Positions 36,806 to 48,095 of a stretch of DNA of 64,000 nt are shown here, one piece after another (position 1 is the stretch's first letter; every line of letters starts with the position of its first letter). The notes beneath the pieces were generated by a model. That model saw only the letters and a program-made list of their open reading frames with translations, made no database searches and was not told the DNA's origin. The translations under genes and the position numbers were made by a program. Source of the DNA: Chaetomium olivaceum. Lineage: Eukaryota > Ascomycota > Sordariomycetes > Sordariales > Chaetomiaceae. The stretch spans positions 186,001 through 250,000 of the forward strand of contig JAYWVB010000035.1 of NCBI GenBank assembly GCA_039881045.1, read 5' to 3'.

Positions 36806-38910
36806 TCAAGCCCACCGCGACCGGATAAACTCGGCCCACTTCCCCAGATCCTCCACCCTCTCCAACAACGCACCAACATCCTCAACACTGCGCTGCCGCC
36901 CGTTGGGGGCCACCATGTTGCTCTCGTCCAGCACGTCCTGCGAATCCACATGCACGTGCCCATTCTCCTGTATCTCCAGCGTGACGTGCGCCGTCCTGTC
37001 CCGGAAGGGAAACACCACGCGCAGCTGGGGCACGGGCAGCATGGTCAGGGTCAGGTCGATGTTAAGCAGTCCCTCTCCCTGGCCGTCCTTCCCTGTTTCT
37101 TCGAGAGTGGGTTCCCCCTCAGACTTGGGGGTCAAGAGGGGGTTGGTGATGCTATCGTAGTCGTCTTGGCTGGTAGTCGTTGTTCCTGCGATAGCGGTTG
37201 TGGTTGTGGCGGCCGGTTTTACGTCGGCTGGGTCGAGGAAGCGGGTGGGGTCCGGGTCTTCGACGAGACTGCGCTCGAGCAGCGTGGCGAGGAAGGCATA
37301 CTGTCTTAGGTAAGGGAGGATGGTGATGATTTGTTGCGGGTGGGAGAAGGTCATCGTGGTCAGGGTCCGACTCGGGATCGGCTTGCTCACATAAAGCGTG
37401 TTCGCGTGGCTCTTCAATGACAGTTTCACCTGGCCCGGTGCTGCGAACGCCGTCTGTCTGTTGCACGTCACAGTCCTCGACCCCGCTGCTGCCTCTGGCT
37501 CCTTCCCTGGCGGGTAAGGGAGAACCAAGCTGTCGAACGTGGCCAGCTGCTTAAGAGGCGTCTCGTCCATCATGCAACCCAACTGCTGGATTTGCCCCCA
37601 CAAAGTGGTTGGGATGTGGACAGGCGGGTCGAAGGTGGCGTGGAAGACGGCATCGGGGAGACGCGGCCCTAGGAGTGACGCGTCGGGCTGCATGGGATCC
37701 GCCTTTGTTTGGTCTGGCGTGGGAACGAACGTGCTTTCCGGCTCCAGCCAGTCGATAATCGGACCTCCCGTATGCAGCTCATCCGGAAGAGGAACTTTCT
37801 CGACGTCAGGGCCGATCCACTTGTCCGAGATGCGGACGGGGTTGACGCCGATTTCCCTCAGATGCGCACAGTCGATGAGGACACTCCATACCTGCTCGTT
37901 CTCCTCAACCCACTCAATCATTTCCGGGTCCGTCGACGGCGCCTGCAACCTCCTCTCTTTCCAGTAATCAAGGGCCATACCTACTCGCCCCCTTGTATTC
38001 ATGGTTGGCTTCCCGCTTCTCGTGCAGAGAACGAGGCTCTCGAGGTGGGCTTCGCCCTTGGCTGCAGCGGCAGGATCTCCCCGTATTTGCTGTAGCTCCA
38101 GGCGTGGAGACGGCAGAGGCTTTCGTAGACACCGGCCACAGCCTCGTACATGTTAAGTCCAGGGCTAATGCTCAGCTTATCCAGGATAGCCAGGCGCTCA
38201 AAGTTGGCAGCAAACTTTTCCAAGGATTTGGTAAGGGGGCTTTGGCCTTCGAGGAGTTGCAGGTCCTTGAAGAGAATCTTGCCGGCGGCTTCAGCATGCT
38301 TGTTGACTATCTCTGCCGAGTCCGGGAAGCTAAGATTCACCGATTGTACGATGTTGTTGCGGAATCCAATGAGTAACTCGAGAGCCGATCCGGCCACTAT
38401 GAGTGTCTTGCTGTCGTCCCTTTCCATTGAATCCTCCCAGATATATTCCAGCTCAAGTTTCTTTGCCAGTCTTTCCAAGCCAGCCTCGCTAACGAGGCCT
38501 TTGCTCCGCTTCGACGAGGTTAGCTGCGTCTGCTAGTGGATTGCGCATCAAGTGATACATACCCCGAGAACAGCAATAACGCTATCCAGCCGCCTTGCTC
38601 TCTCGTCCTCGCTAGCTCTACCCAAGTTCCCAAGGTTCTGGAGGTCCATGCCCAGGGAACTCATGTCCAGGACGCCGAGGGCAGCAGCAGCCGACGGGCT
38701 GTCGTAGTTAACGGGGCCTGTGGAGCGGCCCAAGGTTGCGGTAGGCGATTTCTTAAATTGCTGGGGCGATGACCTCGGGCCATGGGGAGAGAAAGCGGCG
38801 GCGGCCGAGAAAGGCGTCGAAACTGAAGGGGTTGCAGCAGCACCCGGTTGGGCCTGTGAAGGGGTCTTACCCTGCGACAGAGGGTGTTTCCCGGGAGTTG
38901 GCGTCGACAT
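36806..38910 (-). CDS. med1: Mediator complex subunit 1
   Basis: Middle-module subunit of Mediator that bridges activators to RNA polymerase II. Exon 1 is 38910-38563; exon 2 most likely 38508-36806. The GTATGT donor pairs with either a CAG giving a 39-bp intron (38524) or an AAG giving 54 bp (38509) with a GCTAAC branch; both keep frame and differ by five residues. Corrected length ~683. A Pro/Ser/Ala-rich N-terminus is followed by the Med1 domain: GLVSEAGLERLAKKLELE, AGSALELLIGFRNNIVQSV, KDLQLLEGQSPLTKSLEKFA, NFERLAILDKLSISPGLNMYEA and NTRGRVGMALDYWKERR. One base is missing near 38055-38062, separating this from the C-terminal half; adding it restores a continuous protein ending RSRWA. It is divergent from the Gln-rich gene. 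Confidence 0.93.
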
Positions 38911-39596
38911 GGTGGTCGGTTGTTATGCGAATTATTGTGAAAATGATGTATGATAAAATGTCGAGGCACCCACGAATTCGTCTATCAAAACAAATCGATG
39001 TTTGCCGTCATTTATCGTCTCTTGTTGAAGGCCTGGAATGCAAGGATAAGTCCGGACCAAAAGTCAGTGTAGATGTTTTAGGTAAATTTAATGTAGGTGT
39101 GAGGTGTGGCTTGACAAAGAGTGCAGTTGATGTATTTTCCTGTTTACATATTTGCAGGTGCTCGAGCCTGGAAGGTGTTAATGGAGGTCCATGCAGTTGA
39201 TGCTGAGTTGAATGAGGAGCTCCCGGTCCGCCAAGCCACAAGCAGGAACAAGCGACCGAATGGGGAACTTAAAGAGTCAAGTGTTAACCCTAACCCTGGA
39301 CGTTACCGTCAACCTTCCAGGGGCATGCAGCAAGCAGATCACAATCAAGTAGCATCGAAAGGTCCATCTCACTCCCAGCTCGCGCCGGCTCCCAATGGAA
39401 CCTCGAAGCTGCCATCGAATTGAGTTAGAATAAAAGTCGGATTACTTTAGAAGCCTCGGACAATCGAAGACGTCAAACTGCTTCTCTTCCCCCCAGACCC
39501 TGAACGTGCCACACAGCCACTCACACCAAAGCCCCTGTCCCTGTCCAACTACAGGGGTTCTAGCGCCTGCGCTTCGTGGCACACTGACAAAACACC
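38911..39596. other. divergent promoter region, med1 / Gln-rich gene
   Basis: 686 bp between start codons; contains a second telo-box-like repeat at 39284-39297. Nothing else recognised. Confidence 0.65.
39284..39297. promoter_or_regulatory. telo-box-like element (two CCCTAA units)
   Basis: TTAACCCTAACCCT, 300 bp upstream of the Gln-rich gene and 375 bp upstream of med1. The core AACCCTAACCCT-type sequence is the same as at the dihydroorotase promoter. Binding by a telomere-repeat factor is inferred. Confidence 0.45.
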
Positions 39597-39719
39597 ATGA
39601 ATTTCGCAACAACTCCATCATCAATCATCACCGACCCACTGCAATACCCCCAGACAGCCACGCCGCCGTCGGTCGCGCGTCCTCTACTACCCCAGCCAAT
39701 TCAGCAACAACAGCAGCCG

Positions 39720-39752
<33 letters not shown>

Positions 39753-40886
39753 TTACAAAAACAACAGCCCCCACCACAACAGCAGCAGGCCCCGCAGCAG
39801 CAACCGCAACAGCAACAGCAACAGCAACAGCACCTCGCTATGAATGGTGTCAACGGCGGCAACATGCCCGGCGCTGGCATGGTTCCCTTTCCCGCCCCGG
39901 CCGGCCACCAGGCCGAGCTCAACTACATCTACGGCATGGTCGAGGAGCTGAGCCGCCAGCTAGCCGACAACCAGCGCACCCTAGAGGAAGTCGTCTCGGG
40001 CGTGGGCCGCGTGCGCAGTCGCGCCAGGGCACACTCACTGGGCAACGATGAGCTGGTCGACTCGGCCGGTGATGAAGTCAAGGGTAAGTTAACGCCCTCC
40101 CCCATAACCACTTCATCAAGGCCCAGCATAATCTAACCTTCCATCTGTGTGTGTCCAGCCCAAGAATCCAACCTCGACACGCTCATCTCCATCCTCTCAG
40201 AAGCGCTCGAAAAAGCCAAGTTCTCACGCGACGCCAACGCCGCCCTGCTCACACAGTACGCCACCGTCATCTCGGCCATGCTCAAGCAGTTCCACGACTA
40301 CAAGGCCAAGCACGTGAGCGACGTGTCCGCATGGCACCGCAGCTACCGGTCCCAGCTCGCCGAGGCGCGCGCCGAGAACTGCCGGCTGCGCGAGCAGATC
40401 TGGGAGATGCAGGCGCGCGCCGGCCACGCCAACGAGGCCCTGCGCGGGTTCCGCGGTCGCTACGACGAGGACGCCCCCGCTGGGAGCGCGCCGCGTCGAC
40501 GCCAAGGCCGTGCGCCAGGAGCTGCGCTTCTGGAAGCGCATGGCCATGCCCCACCTGCCCGAGGACGACCCCTACTGGAGCGACGACGATGACCTGGTCG
40601 ATGCCGTCGAGAAGCGGCGCGATCTGGCGGAGAAGCGCCAGCTCGAGATCAACCGCCTGGTGGCGCGTGAGCAAGGGGGCGAGGATGCGGTCGAGCTGGG
40701 GGATGTTGTGGGCGGGGGGAAAACGGGGAGGTGCCGCCTGAGGTGCCGTCTGCGCCAGGAGCGGGGCAGGGGATGGTGATGGGTGGAGTGCCGATGCGCA
40801 GGGAGGATTCGGGGGCGGTCATGCTGCCTATCCCGCCGCCGAGGCCGTCGAGTGCCGCGAGCAGCACGGGGTCGTCGGGGCAGTGA
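39597..40886 (+). CDS. uncharacterised Gln-rich coiled-coil protein
   Basis: I do not recognise a named family. Exon 1 is 39597-40083 and exon 2 40159-40886 (75-bp intron, GTAAGT...CAG); corrected length ~404 residues. Visible: a ~30-residue lead, a Gln/Pro tract of about 43 residues (from residue 36), then HQAELNYIYGMVEELSRQLA beginning a coiled-coil region that continues in exon 2 (NLDTLISILSEALEKAKF; ALLTQYATVISAMLKQFHDY; LAEARAENCRLREQIWEM), a basic/aromatic block with RQELRFWKRMAMPHLPEDDP, an acidic DDDD patch and a Pro/Ser/Gly-rich end. No membrane segment or signal peptide. The frame changes at the C5 run 40474-40478 (one base extra) and the G6 run 40714-40719 (one missing); corrected reading gives a sensible tail ending SSTGSSGQ. 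The ordered coiled coil argues it is a real structural or regulatory protein. Confidence 0.8.
39702..39830 (+). repeat. CAG/CAA-rich tract encoding Gln/Pro-rich segment
   Basis: Imperfect glutamine triplet tract interrupted by Pro, Leu, Lys and Ala codons, at the N-terminal side of the coiled-coil protein. Confidence 0.9.
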
Positions 40887-42075
40887 GGGGTTTTTGGGTT
40901 ACTTCTTCCCCGGTTCGGTTAGTTGTTTGATGAGGAGGGCTTTTGCGGTGGGTTTAGATATCCGTTATGCATGATTGGAGTATGGCGGGAGGGACACTGG
41001 ACGGGTATGGCGTTGAAGAAGATTGGTTGTACATTTCACATGATATCCTGATTAATATAACCCGGGAGGTTGAGGATGCAAGCAAATTGTGTTATGTGGC
41101 AGATGCTGTCATATTTATCAAGTTTCATTTTCAGGTGGCGTAGAAACATAATTTCTCAACCCCTCCAGAATAGGAAACAAAATAATTATATTCAACTCAA
41201 CTCGGGTTTTCCTACTAGTCCTTTATCCTTCCTTTTTGTCCAGGAAAGTAAGTGGTCTTAACTTCAAGTTCTTCCCAAACTTTACCACATACGCTCTTGT
41301 GTAGAACAGAAGATTATCTGTAACCCGGAGTCGGAGTTAGAGATACCCGGAAGTCTAAACAGGATTTTGTGAGATGGTTGGAAATATACAAACAAAGCTT
41401 AGCCGATTTGTATCAACACAATGGATGCTCCTTTTTCGAAACGTATTTGTGCCGTATTCAATGGACATGTTAAATAGTTAATCATGAACACATACATATA
41501 TTTGGATCTTTCGTATAATACTTGATCATGAATTTGGAGAGTTGGCCAACGGCTTTGCCATGGTCTAATAGTCTGAGACAAGGTGAGTAAGTGAAATAGT
41601 ATTGAAACACCAAGCACCAAGCAGTAGTAACCCACGAACCATACTCAACACGACCACACTCAACACGGCCACACTCAACACGGCCTTTTATTCCCGCAGG
41701 ATACCATAACGACGCGCACTCGGCAGTTCAACTCCCCTGCATATTATTACCCACATCCTGACAAAAGCACACATGCTAAGATCTACGCAACAGAGTGATA
41801 TACTAACTGGAGATAGCCTATCTCCGACATGCTAAGTCCATCCTGCAAAACAACCCCCCTCCCTTCCTCCCCAAACTCAAACGCCTGCTACTAAAAAAAC
41901 CAGGTACGTACGTACATGTAGGTAGGTATATGTTGCTTGATTGCTCTCCACCAATTCCCAGCAAAATGGGACAACCTCCTCGTCCCCTCGCTCACATTCC
42001 CTCAAAAACAACAACGCGATGGGTTTTGAAGCACCCCTTCCCCTTTCCCATCCACATCCCAATTAACTAGTTAGA
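40887..42075. other. convergent intergenic region
   Basis: AT-richer 1.2 kb between the 3' ends of the Gln-rich gene (+) and the LRR gene (-). It contains a 15-bp triple repeat (41641-41685) and GTAC/TAGG-rich sequence near 41902-41930. No gene recognised. Confidence 0.65.
41641..41685. repeat. 15-bp tandem repeat, 3 copies
   Basis: Three consecutive units of ACACTCAACACGGCC: the first has two substitutions, the second and third are identical. Confidence 0.9.
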
Positions 42076-45000
42076 TCAATCAATCTTCCACCGCCGTCTC
42101 ATCATTACCCCCCTCCCATTCACACCCCCATTCACACTCTCATCCACACCCCCATTCATACTCCCACCCTCACCCCCAACCCCAACCCCAAGCCCATTAA
42201 CCACCCCATCCCCATTAACCGCCTCCTCCCCATCCCCTCCCCCCCTCTCCACCAACCCCCCCTCAACCTTAACATTCGCCCTCGCCATCCTGACTCTCCA
42301 CAAAGCGATCCCAGTACACCGGATCCGCCGCCCGCAGCCGCTCCCTGATATCCTCCCGCCGCTCCCTAAACACCGCCACCACCCCTTCTCTCTCACTCCC
42401 TGTCCAGCTCCTCATCCCCCAGCTCCTCCAGCAAATCATGCAGCACCCGCGCATGGTTGGGGTCCGCGCCCACCATCTCCAGCCCCGACGTCAGCAGCGC
42501 GTAGTGCTGCTCCTGCTGCTCGGGCCGCAAGGGAGCGCCGGTGGGTGTCGGCGGCGGGCGGCGTCGTTGTCGTCGTTGTTGGTGTTGGTGTTGGTGTTGG
42601 TGGTGTTGTTGGCGACGACGCCGACACGGAACTTGTGCCCCGCGCGCAGGATGCGGCCTTCCTCGTGGGCGAGCGCCTTGGAGCTGAGGGAGAGGAGGGA
42701 GTTGGAGCGGGAGAGGCAGGGGGATTTGATGGCGGTGGGCGTGGCCGGATCGGCCTCGTCTTCGTCCGAGAGGGAGGTGATGCCGCCTGCCGGGTGTGGT
42801 GGTGGCGAGCTTGGGGACGGTGCCCGGGGGGAGGTGCGGTTTTTCTTCTTCCGAGTCTGGCATGTCGATGGCGCTGTCGGCGGCGGAGTTGGAGGACACG
42901 CGCGTGTCGGGGAACTCGTCCTCGAAGCGCTTGATTATGCCGTTGAGGGTGTTGGAGAGGAACATGAGACGTTCTAGTGATACGGGTTAGTGGGTGGTAC
43001 ACGTCGATGAGAAACGGGGGAAAAGGAACATACGGTAGGTCTGTGTATCATCCGCCGTGGCCTTAGCCTTGTCAATGGCAGGCTGTAGGCGCAGACGGAT
43101 CTTCCTGGCACTCAGAAGCAAGTGCTTCGAAGTCTCCTTAGCCTTCCCACCGCTCGGCACCGCACGGGGAGGCTGGGCCACACCGTTCTCAACATCCCGG
43201 ATAAACTCGCCTGACTGCCGCCGCGATTCGTCGCCACGATTCTCGAGACAGCACGCCAACGCCCGGACAACACCAGTGCCGCCAATCACGTAGTCCTCAT
43301 CGGGCGCAGCATCCACATCGGCGTCAATGTCCGTCGACACGGTCACGTCGTGCCCGACCAGCCGCTGCAGCGCGTCGGGATACTCGGGCTCATGCTTAGC
43401 GAGCACCTCAGCCTGTGCCTCAGCAGCCGTTGCCGCCGCCAGCTCCATGTTCCGTAGACAGTACGCCACGACCTGCTTGGCGAGGGCCTTGACGAGGTCG
43501 CTGGACTGCTCACTAGGAACTTCGATATCGATCGCCACGAGGCTGGGGGACACCCGCGCGGCGGCGAGCAACGACGCGAACAGAGCGCACGCATCCTCCT
43601 GGGTCTCTTCCGACTTGGCGTTCGTAGTGAGCTCGACGAGGCGCGGGTTCTCCAAGAAGCTGACGTGGGCGAGGCCGATGATTTCGGGGAGGATCTCGGT
43701 CAGCGCGATGACCTGGTCCGGCGTCATGGCACAGTCTGCCAGGTGGATGCGCTTGAGGCACGCCATCTTGGGTAGGTACCTGACGGAGCCGGTTAGCAGG
43801 GTCCGCAGAGGGGTTGGGTGAGAGAATATTGGGAAAACCTACCTTCTCAGCACGCACACGGCGCTCGGATCGGAGTTGAACAGCTCCTGATTATGCGACA
43901 GGTCAATGAACCGGAACTCCTCCAGCTTCACCAGCGTCGGCAGCAGTTTGCACAACGCCGACGGCGTGAGGTTGCAGTCTGCCAGACTCAGGGCCGAGAG
44001 CCGACAGTTCTCTGCCGTCAAGGCATCGGCCAGGGTGGCGAGCCCATCCCTCAGATCGTTCCCTCCCAAGTCGAGACCCTCGCAGTGGCCAGCCTCCAAG
44101 AATCTCGCAACATGCGCGAGACCGTCGGCATCGATGCCATTGTTGGCAAGGCCCAACCGCTTGACGCCACAGAGGAGAAGACCATCGATGATCAGCCCTA
44201 GCTGCTCCGTGCTGATGCCCGTCTGGCCCAGACCCAGCAGATTGAGCGTCGAGCCCCCGAGCCTCTCCCCCAGCGACTTGGACAACAGCTGACACAAAGT
44301 CTGCGGCTGACGTTTCGCCGCCGGCGTGGGACTACTCCCGTTCACAGCCTCCGACGCGGCGGCCGCGGGCTGCCTTGGGAACGGTATCCCCGACAAATCC
44401 AAACTCTTCAGCGTCCGGCAGAGGTAAACAAACAAGCATATGTGGCGCCACCCTTCCGGGCCAATCTTATTATTCTTCAGCACCAACCTCTCCACCACGC
44501 CGCCCTGCTCGGCCAAACCATGCACCCCATTGGGCAGCTGCTTCCGCCGCCTATTTGTAGGCTTCCTCGCCGCGAGCAAGCCCGCAAGAATGACGCGCAG
44601 GCCCTCGTCGGTCAGGCCGCAGTTGTCAAGGACGACCTCGCGCACGGGGACGACAGCGAGGTAGTCGCCAAGGGTGAGGAGGTCGGTCAGCTGCATCCAG
44701 TAGCCGGCGAGGTCCAGCCTCTCGACCATGCCCGGCTCGGCCGCACAGTTGGCCGGGTCCATGAGCTGCTCCGTGATTTTGCGGAGGATGGGGGTTTCCC
44801 GGAGCTGGCAGCACCGGCGGTAGATCCGGACCGGGTTGGTGGTTGGTACGGTCTGAGTTCGGGGTGTGCCGGGCCGGGGCGTGGAGCCGCTGGAGGAGGA
44901 GTCGCTGTCGTAGTGCAGTTCCATGGGGATGGTGCCGTTGACCTCGGCCTGTTTCCGGCGCTTCTCCTTTCTGGCTTTCCTTTCTTCCTCGTTTTTCTTC

Positions 45001-46092
45001 TTCTTCTCCTTCTTCTTGTCGGTCGAGGTGGCCTTTTCGGATACGCTGTCTATACTCAGCCTCGGAGGGCTGCTGGATTTGATGCCTTCTTTGGGTGGCT
45101 CCTTGGGCAATTCTTCCCCGGTGATTTTGACTTCGCCATCCACCTCTTTTTGGGCCTCGATTGCTTTGGGTTGCTTCAGCGCTTCCCCCTCTCCCCCTTC
45201 CTTCATTTTCTTCTTTTGGTCCTTGTTCACCTTGTTCCCCTTCTTCCCTTCGGCCTCGTCTGCGTATCTAGGCATAGGGCGCAATCTCGACATCAACGCA
45301 GAAGGCTACCCGTCGGAGCTTGGACTGGTTGAGCCCGTTGATGTCGCAGCGTTCCCTGTGGCGGTCGACGTTCAGCACGCGCCGCTCGACGAGTCCGTGG
45401 TTGTGTGTTTTTGGGTTCGGGTTCAGGGTGCCGTTCGAGGATGACAAGCGCCGGAACACCTGTAGCAAGCCAGTCTGTGACAACTTCGGCGGAGCCGGCG
45501 TATACGGGGCTTCGCCTTCGGGTCTCGAGCCATGTTGGAGGACGGCATTTTTGGCCGGAGTGACCTTGGGCACGGAGAACTCGGCGGGTTTCGGTGAGGC
45601 ATTGATCGCTTGTGGGGGGCTTTGATGGGCGGCGCCACCCCCGGACGAGAACTTGGACGAGATGTTGGAGAACCACGAGTTTCGGCGTTGAGGAGAGGGT
45701 GTGGAGGGTAGTCGCTTCTCTTCGGAAGTTGTTCTCGCCGAGTTGGATCGGGTCAGCGCCGCCTGCTTCTCCTGCTCTGGCTGACCGTTATCGACCGCGG
45801 GCGCCGGAGATATGTTGGGGGCGGGGCTCGGTGTCGGAGTGTCGTGGACCGAGTTGGAGAGCGATCTTGGCCGCGCAGTCGCATTCCTCGCAACTTTGTC
45901 TGTAAAAGTTTTCCATACCAGATTAGTCAAGCACTTTTGAACCTCCGCGTAACTGATTTCCCTTCCATGTGGAAACCCAATCCATGGGTGGTAAGGGAAA
46001 GCCGATGCGCAAGATGCTGCCCGATGTGGATGCGAACCTTTAGGATTTCCGTGGGTCATCCAACTCACGTCCAAACCGTGAGCGTGCTCCAT
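42076..46092 (-). CDS. large leucine-rich-repeat protein (resembles fungal 'Mhp1' annotations)
   Basis: Exons: about 46092-43843, 43779-43035 (last base 43034 shared with the split Gln codon) and 42973-~42076; introns of 63 and 60 bp, GT-AG. The N-terminal ~400 residues are Ser/Pro-rich and then highly charged (KKKEKKKKNEEERKARKEKR). They are followed by a run of RNI-like leucine-rich repeats (VREVVLDNCGLTDEGLRVIL; VKRLGLANNGIDADGLAHVA; LSALSLADCNLTPSALCKLL; MACLKRIHLADCAMTPDQVI). After these come an acidic segment and a conserved C-terminal helix pair (HYALLTSGLEMVGADPNHAR; ERLRAADPVYWDRFVESQ). From memory such proteins are annotated 'cell wall biogenesis protein Mhp1', a weak functional label. 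Suspected indels: 45277-45279, 42790-42791, ~42551-42561, and two in 42383-42401, possibly another near 42290. The exact C-terminus (42269 or 42076) and N-terminal exon are therefore uncertain. Confidence 0.78.
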
Positions 46093-48095
46093 CTTGACGT
46101 CGTCGCACCACAGCTGGCCGGGGAACAGTTATCGTGGGCAAAAAAGCGCCACCAATGAAGCTTTCCCAGCTCAGCGATTCGACCCCTTCCAACAGATGTG
46201 CGAATTAGGGTATTGCACAATGCAATGATTCCTGTCGGGCCAACCGAGAACGGAGAGGACCAGGTTCCGAAATGTATTAATCTGGCCGCTATCGTCTGCG
46301 GCTCAAAGGCCGAGTACGGTAAGGTAAGGTATGTCTGGCGTGTGCCCTTTGTCGGCCGAACTCTGTCACTGATGCCCTATCGTGATACTAAAGACGGCCA
46401 TGGCATCGACCAAGGTGGGCTCAATTAATATCGTCGTTGATGTCGTCGATAGGATTATGCAATCAGGATGCGCCGACGGGGGTTGCTCGCGTGCCCGTGA
46501 TTGCTAATACACGGTTGAGATACCGGGGTACCTTTTCCCTTGTCTGATGGCGATGCTGCGCGCCGGACAAGGCCTCTTATTTATTTTTTGTAATCCTCCC
46601 TCTCTCTCGTTGAAAGCGGCGGCTGAATCGAGACGGATGCTCACCGCGGTGCGATCACGTAATGTAGGTGAGCCGAGGAGGTCGCTGCTTGCTTTGCGCG
46701 GGGGAGGGTTCTCGATGTGACGAAAGGGCGCTTGGGCGGCTGAGCGGTGGTGCTCAGTAAAGTGAACGAACTACTGAAGACGCAGGCTCCTTGAGCTAGG
46801 GTTGCAAAGTCGACGGGGCATGAATGTTGCGTCGTGTCACAAGCAAGAATATGTAAAAACGAATTCAGATGCCCAGAGGCCAAGAAGCGAACTATCTCGT
46901 GGCGCCCACCTGCAGATCGGAGTCCGGAAATTGAGGGTCTCTCACATCATAGCACGAAGCCCGCGTGCCCGCAAACTGGTGGCGGCGTGGAGCGCGCTTC
47001 TAGGGGGGGGGGGGAAGGCGGCGAACAGTGGCAACCACCATCCACCCTTACGCTCGGCGCTGTCTTGTGCGCTGCACCGTTGATTCGGCCCAGGTTAAGG
47101 GTCCAACTGGGTCGATCGTCGGCCGGCGATCTTGTCTGACACAGCAACCTCTTGTGTCGCTGCGGAACGGCTGTACGAGGATATCCAACGATTTACTGAA
47201 GATCGGCGGCGGTGGTGGGAAGTTACTCGAAGAAGCTACTAAACCAACATAGGAAATTGCTAGTGTGACACAGTCGTCGCCCACCGGGAAAAGTCGGAGA
47301 CCCGCTGGATTGATATGTAAGCGCGAAGTTCCGGAGGCAAGCACAGTTCATATAGCCGCTAGTCACTCCCACCCACCGCGACTCAAAGCATCCGAGAGAA
47401 TGGCAAGTTCCACATCGCAACCCACCCGAAGTTGGCAGGCCAAGCATGGACATAGCAGAGCCGAACAGCGGATTACAAAACCTCGACAAACGACTGGCGG
47501 AACTTTGCTTGCCCGCAAACGGCGCTGCTTACACAGTAGTTATAGGTACTTATACGATATGATGTTCCAGTCACCTATTCACCTATCTGGGAGTTAACGA
47601 AGCCTACCTAGTCACTCGTTTCCCTCATCTGGCAATCACTCACACCTGCGGTGCCCGCATGACCTCATCAGCAGCCGAGCCTTGTTTGCCTGGCCCGCAG
47701 CCGGCCAACCAAGTGGATTTCAATGCAAATCGCACACTGAACCCCGGCGACCCTGCGCCTCGCGGGTTGCTTCGGCGGGCTCCATTTCAAACAATCAAGT
47801 TCCGTTCCGAGACGTGTGAGTTACCAAGCAGTTACAGGATATCGGACATTTCACACACCAGTTTTTACATACGCACATGGATGGCTCTTGCATCACACGG
47901 CCCAGCCAAGAGATCTGGAATCTGGGTCTGGATCTTGTTCGTCTGCACATGCTCAGAAGTTGATTGGCTTTTGGTGAACCCTGGTCATTACCCCCATGTG
48001 CCCCGCCCAATGTGTGAATCAAACTCCTAAAGAACAAGCAGTCATGAGCCATGAGGCTAGACGATGTAGCTGATATCTCCTCCCAAGCCAGCCAT
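46093..48095. other. 2-kb intergenic region, no supportable gene
   Basis: Promoter side of the LRR gene and 3' side of rpl5. It carries a 12-G homopolymer at about 47003-47014. Open frames are under 125 codons, overlap in opposite directions and resemble nothing known. Confidence 0.6.

Noticed and set aside
38524..38562. 39-bp intron in med1
   Set aside because: Shorter than every other intron in the window (50 bp or more). The in-frame AAG acceptor 15 bases further gives 54 bp with a GCTAAC branch, so I prefer that, though both keep frame.
47003..47014. 12-G run as a structural element
   Set aside because: Given the homopolymer error pattern of this sequence its true length is unreliable, and nothing nearby supports a function.
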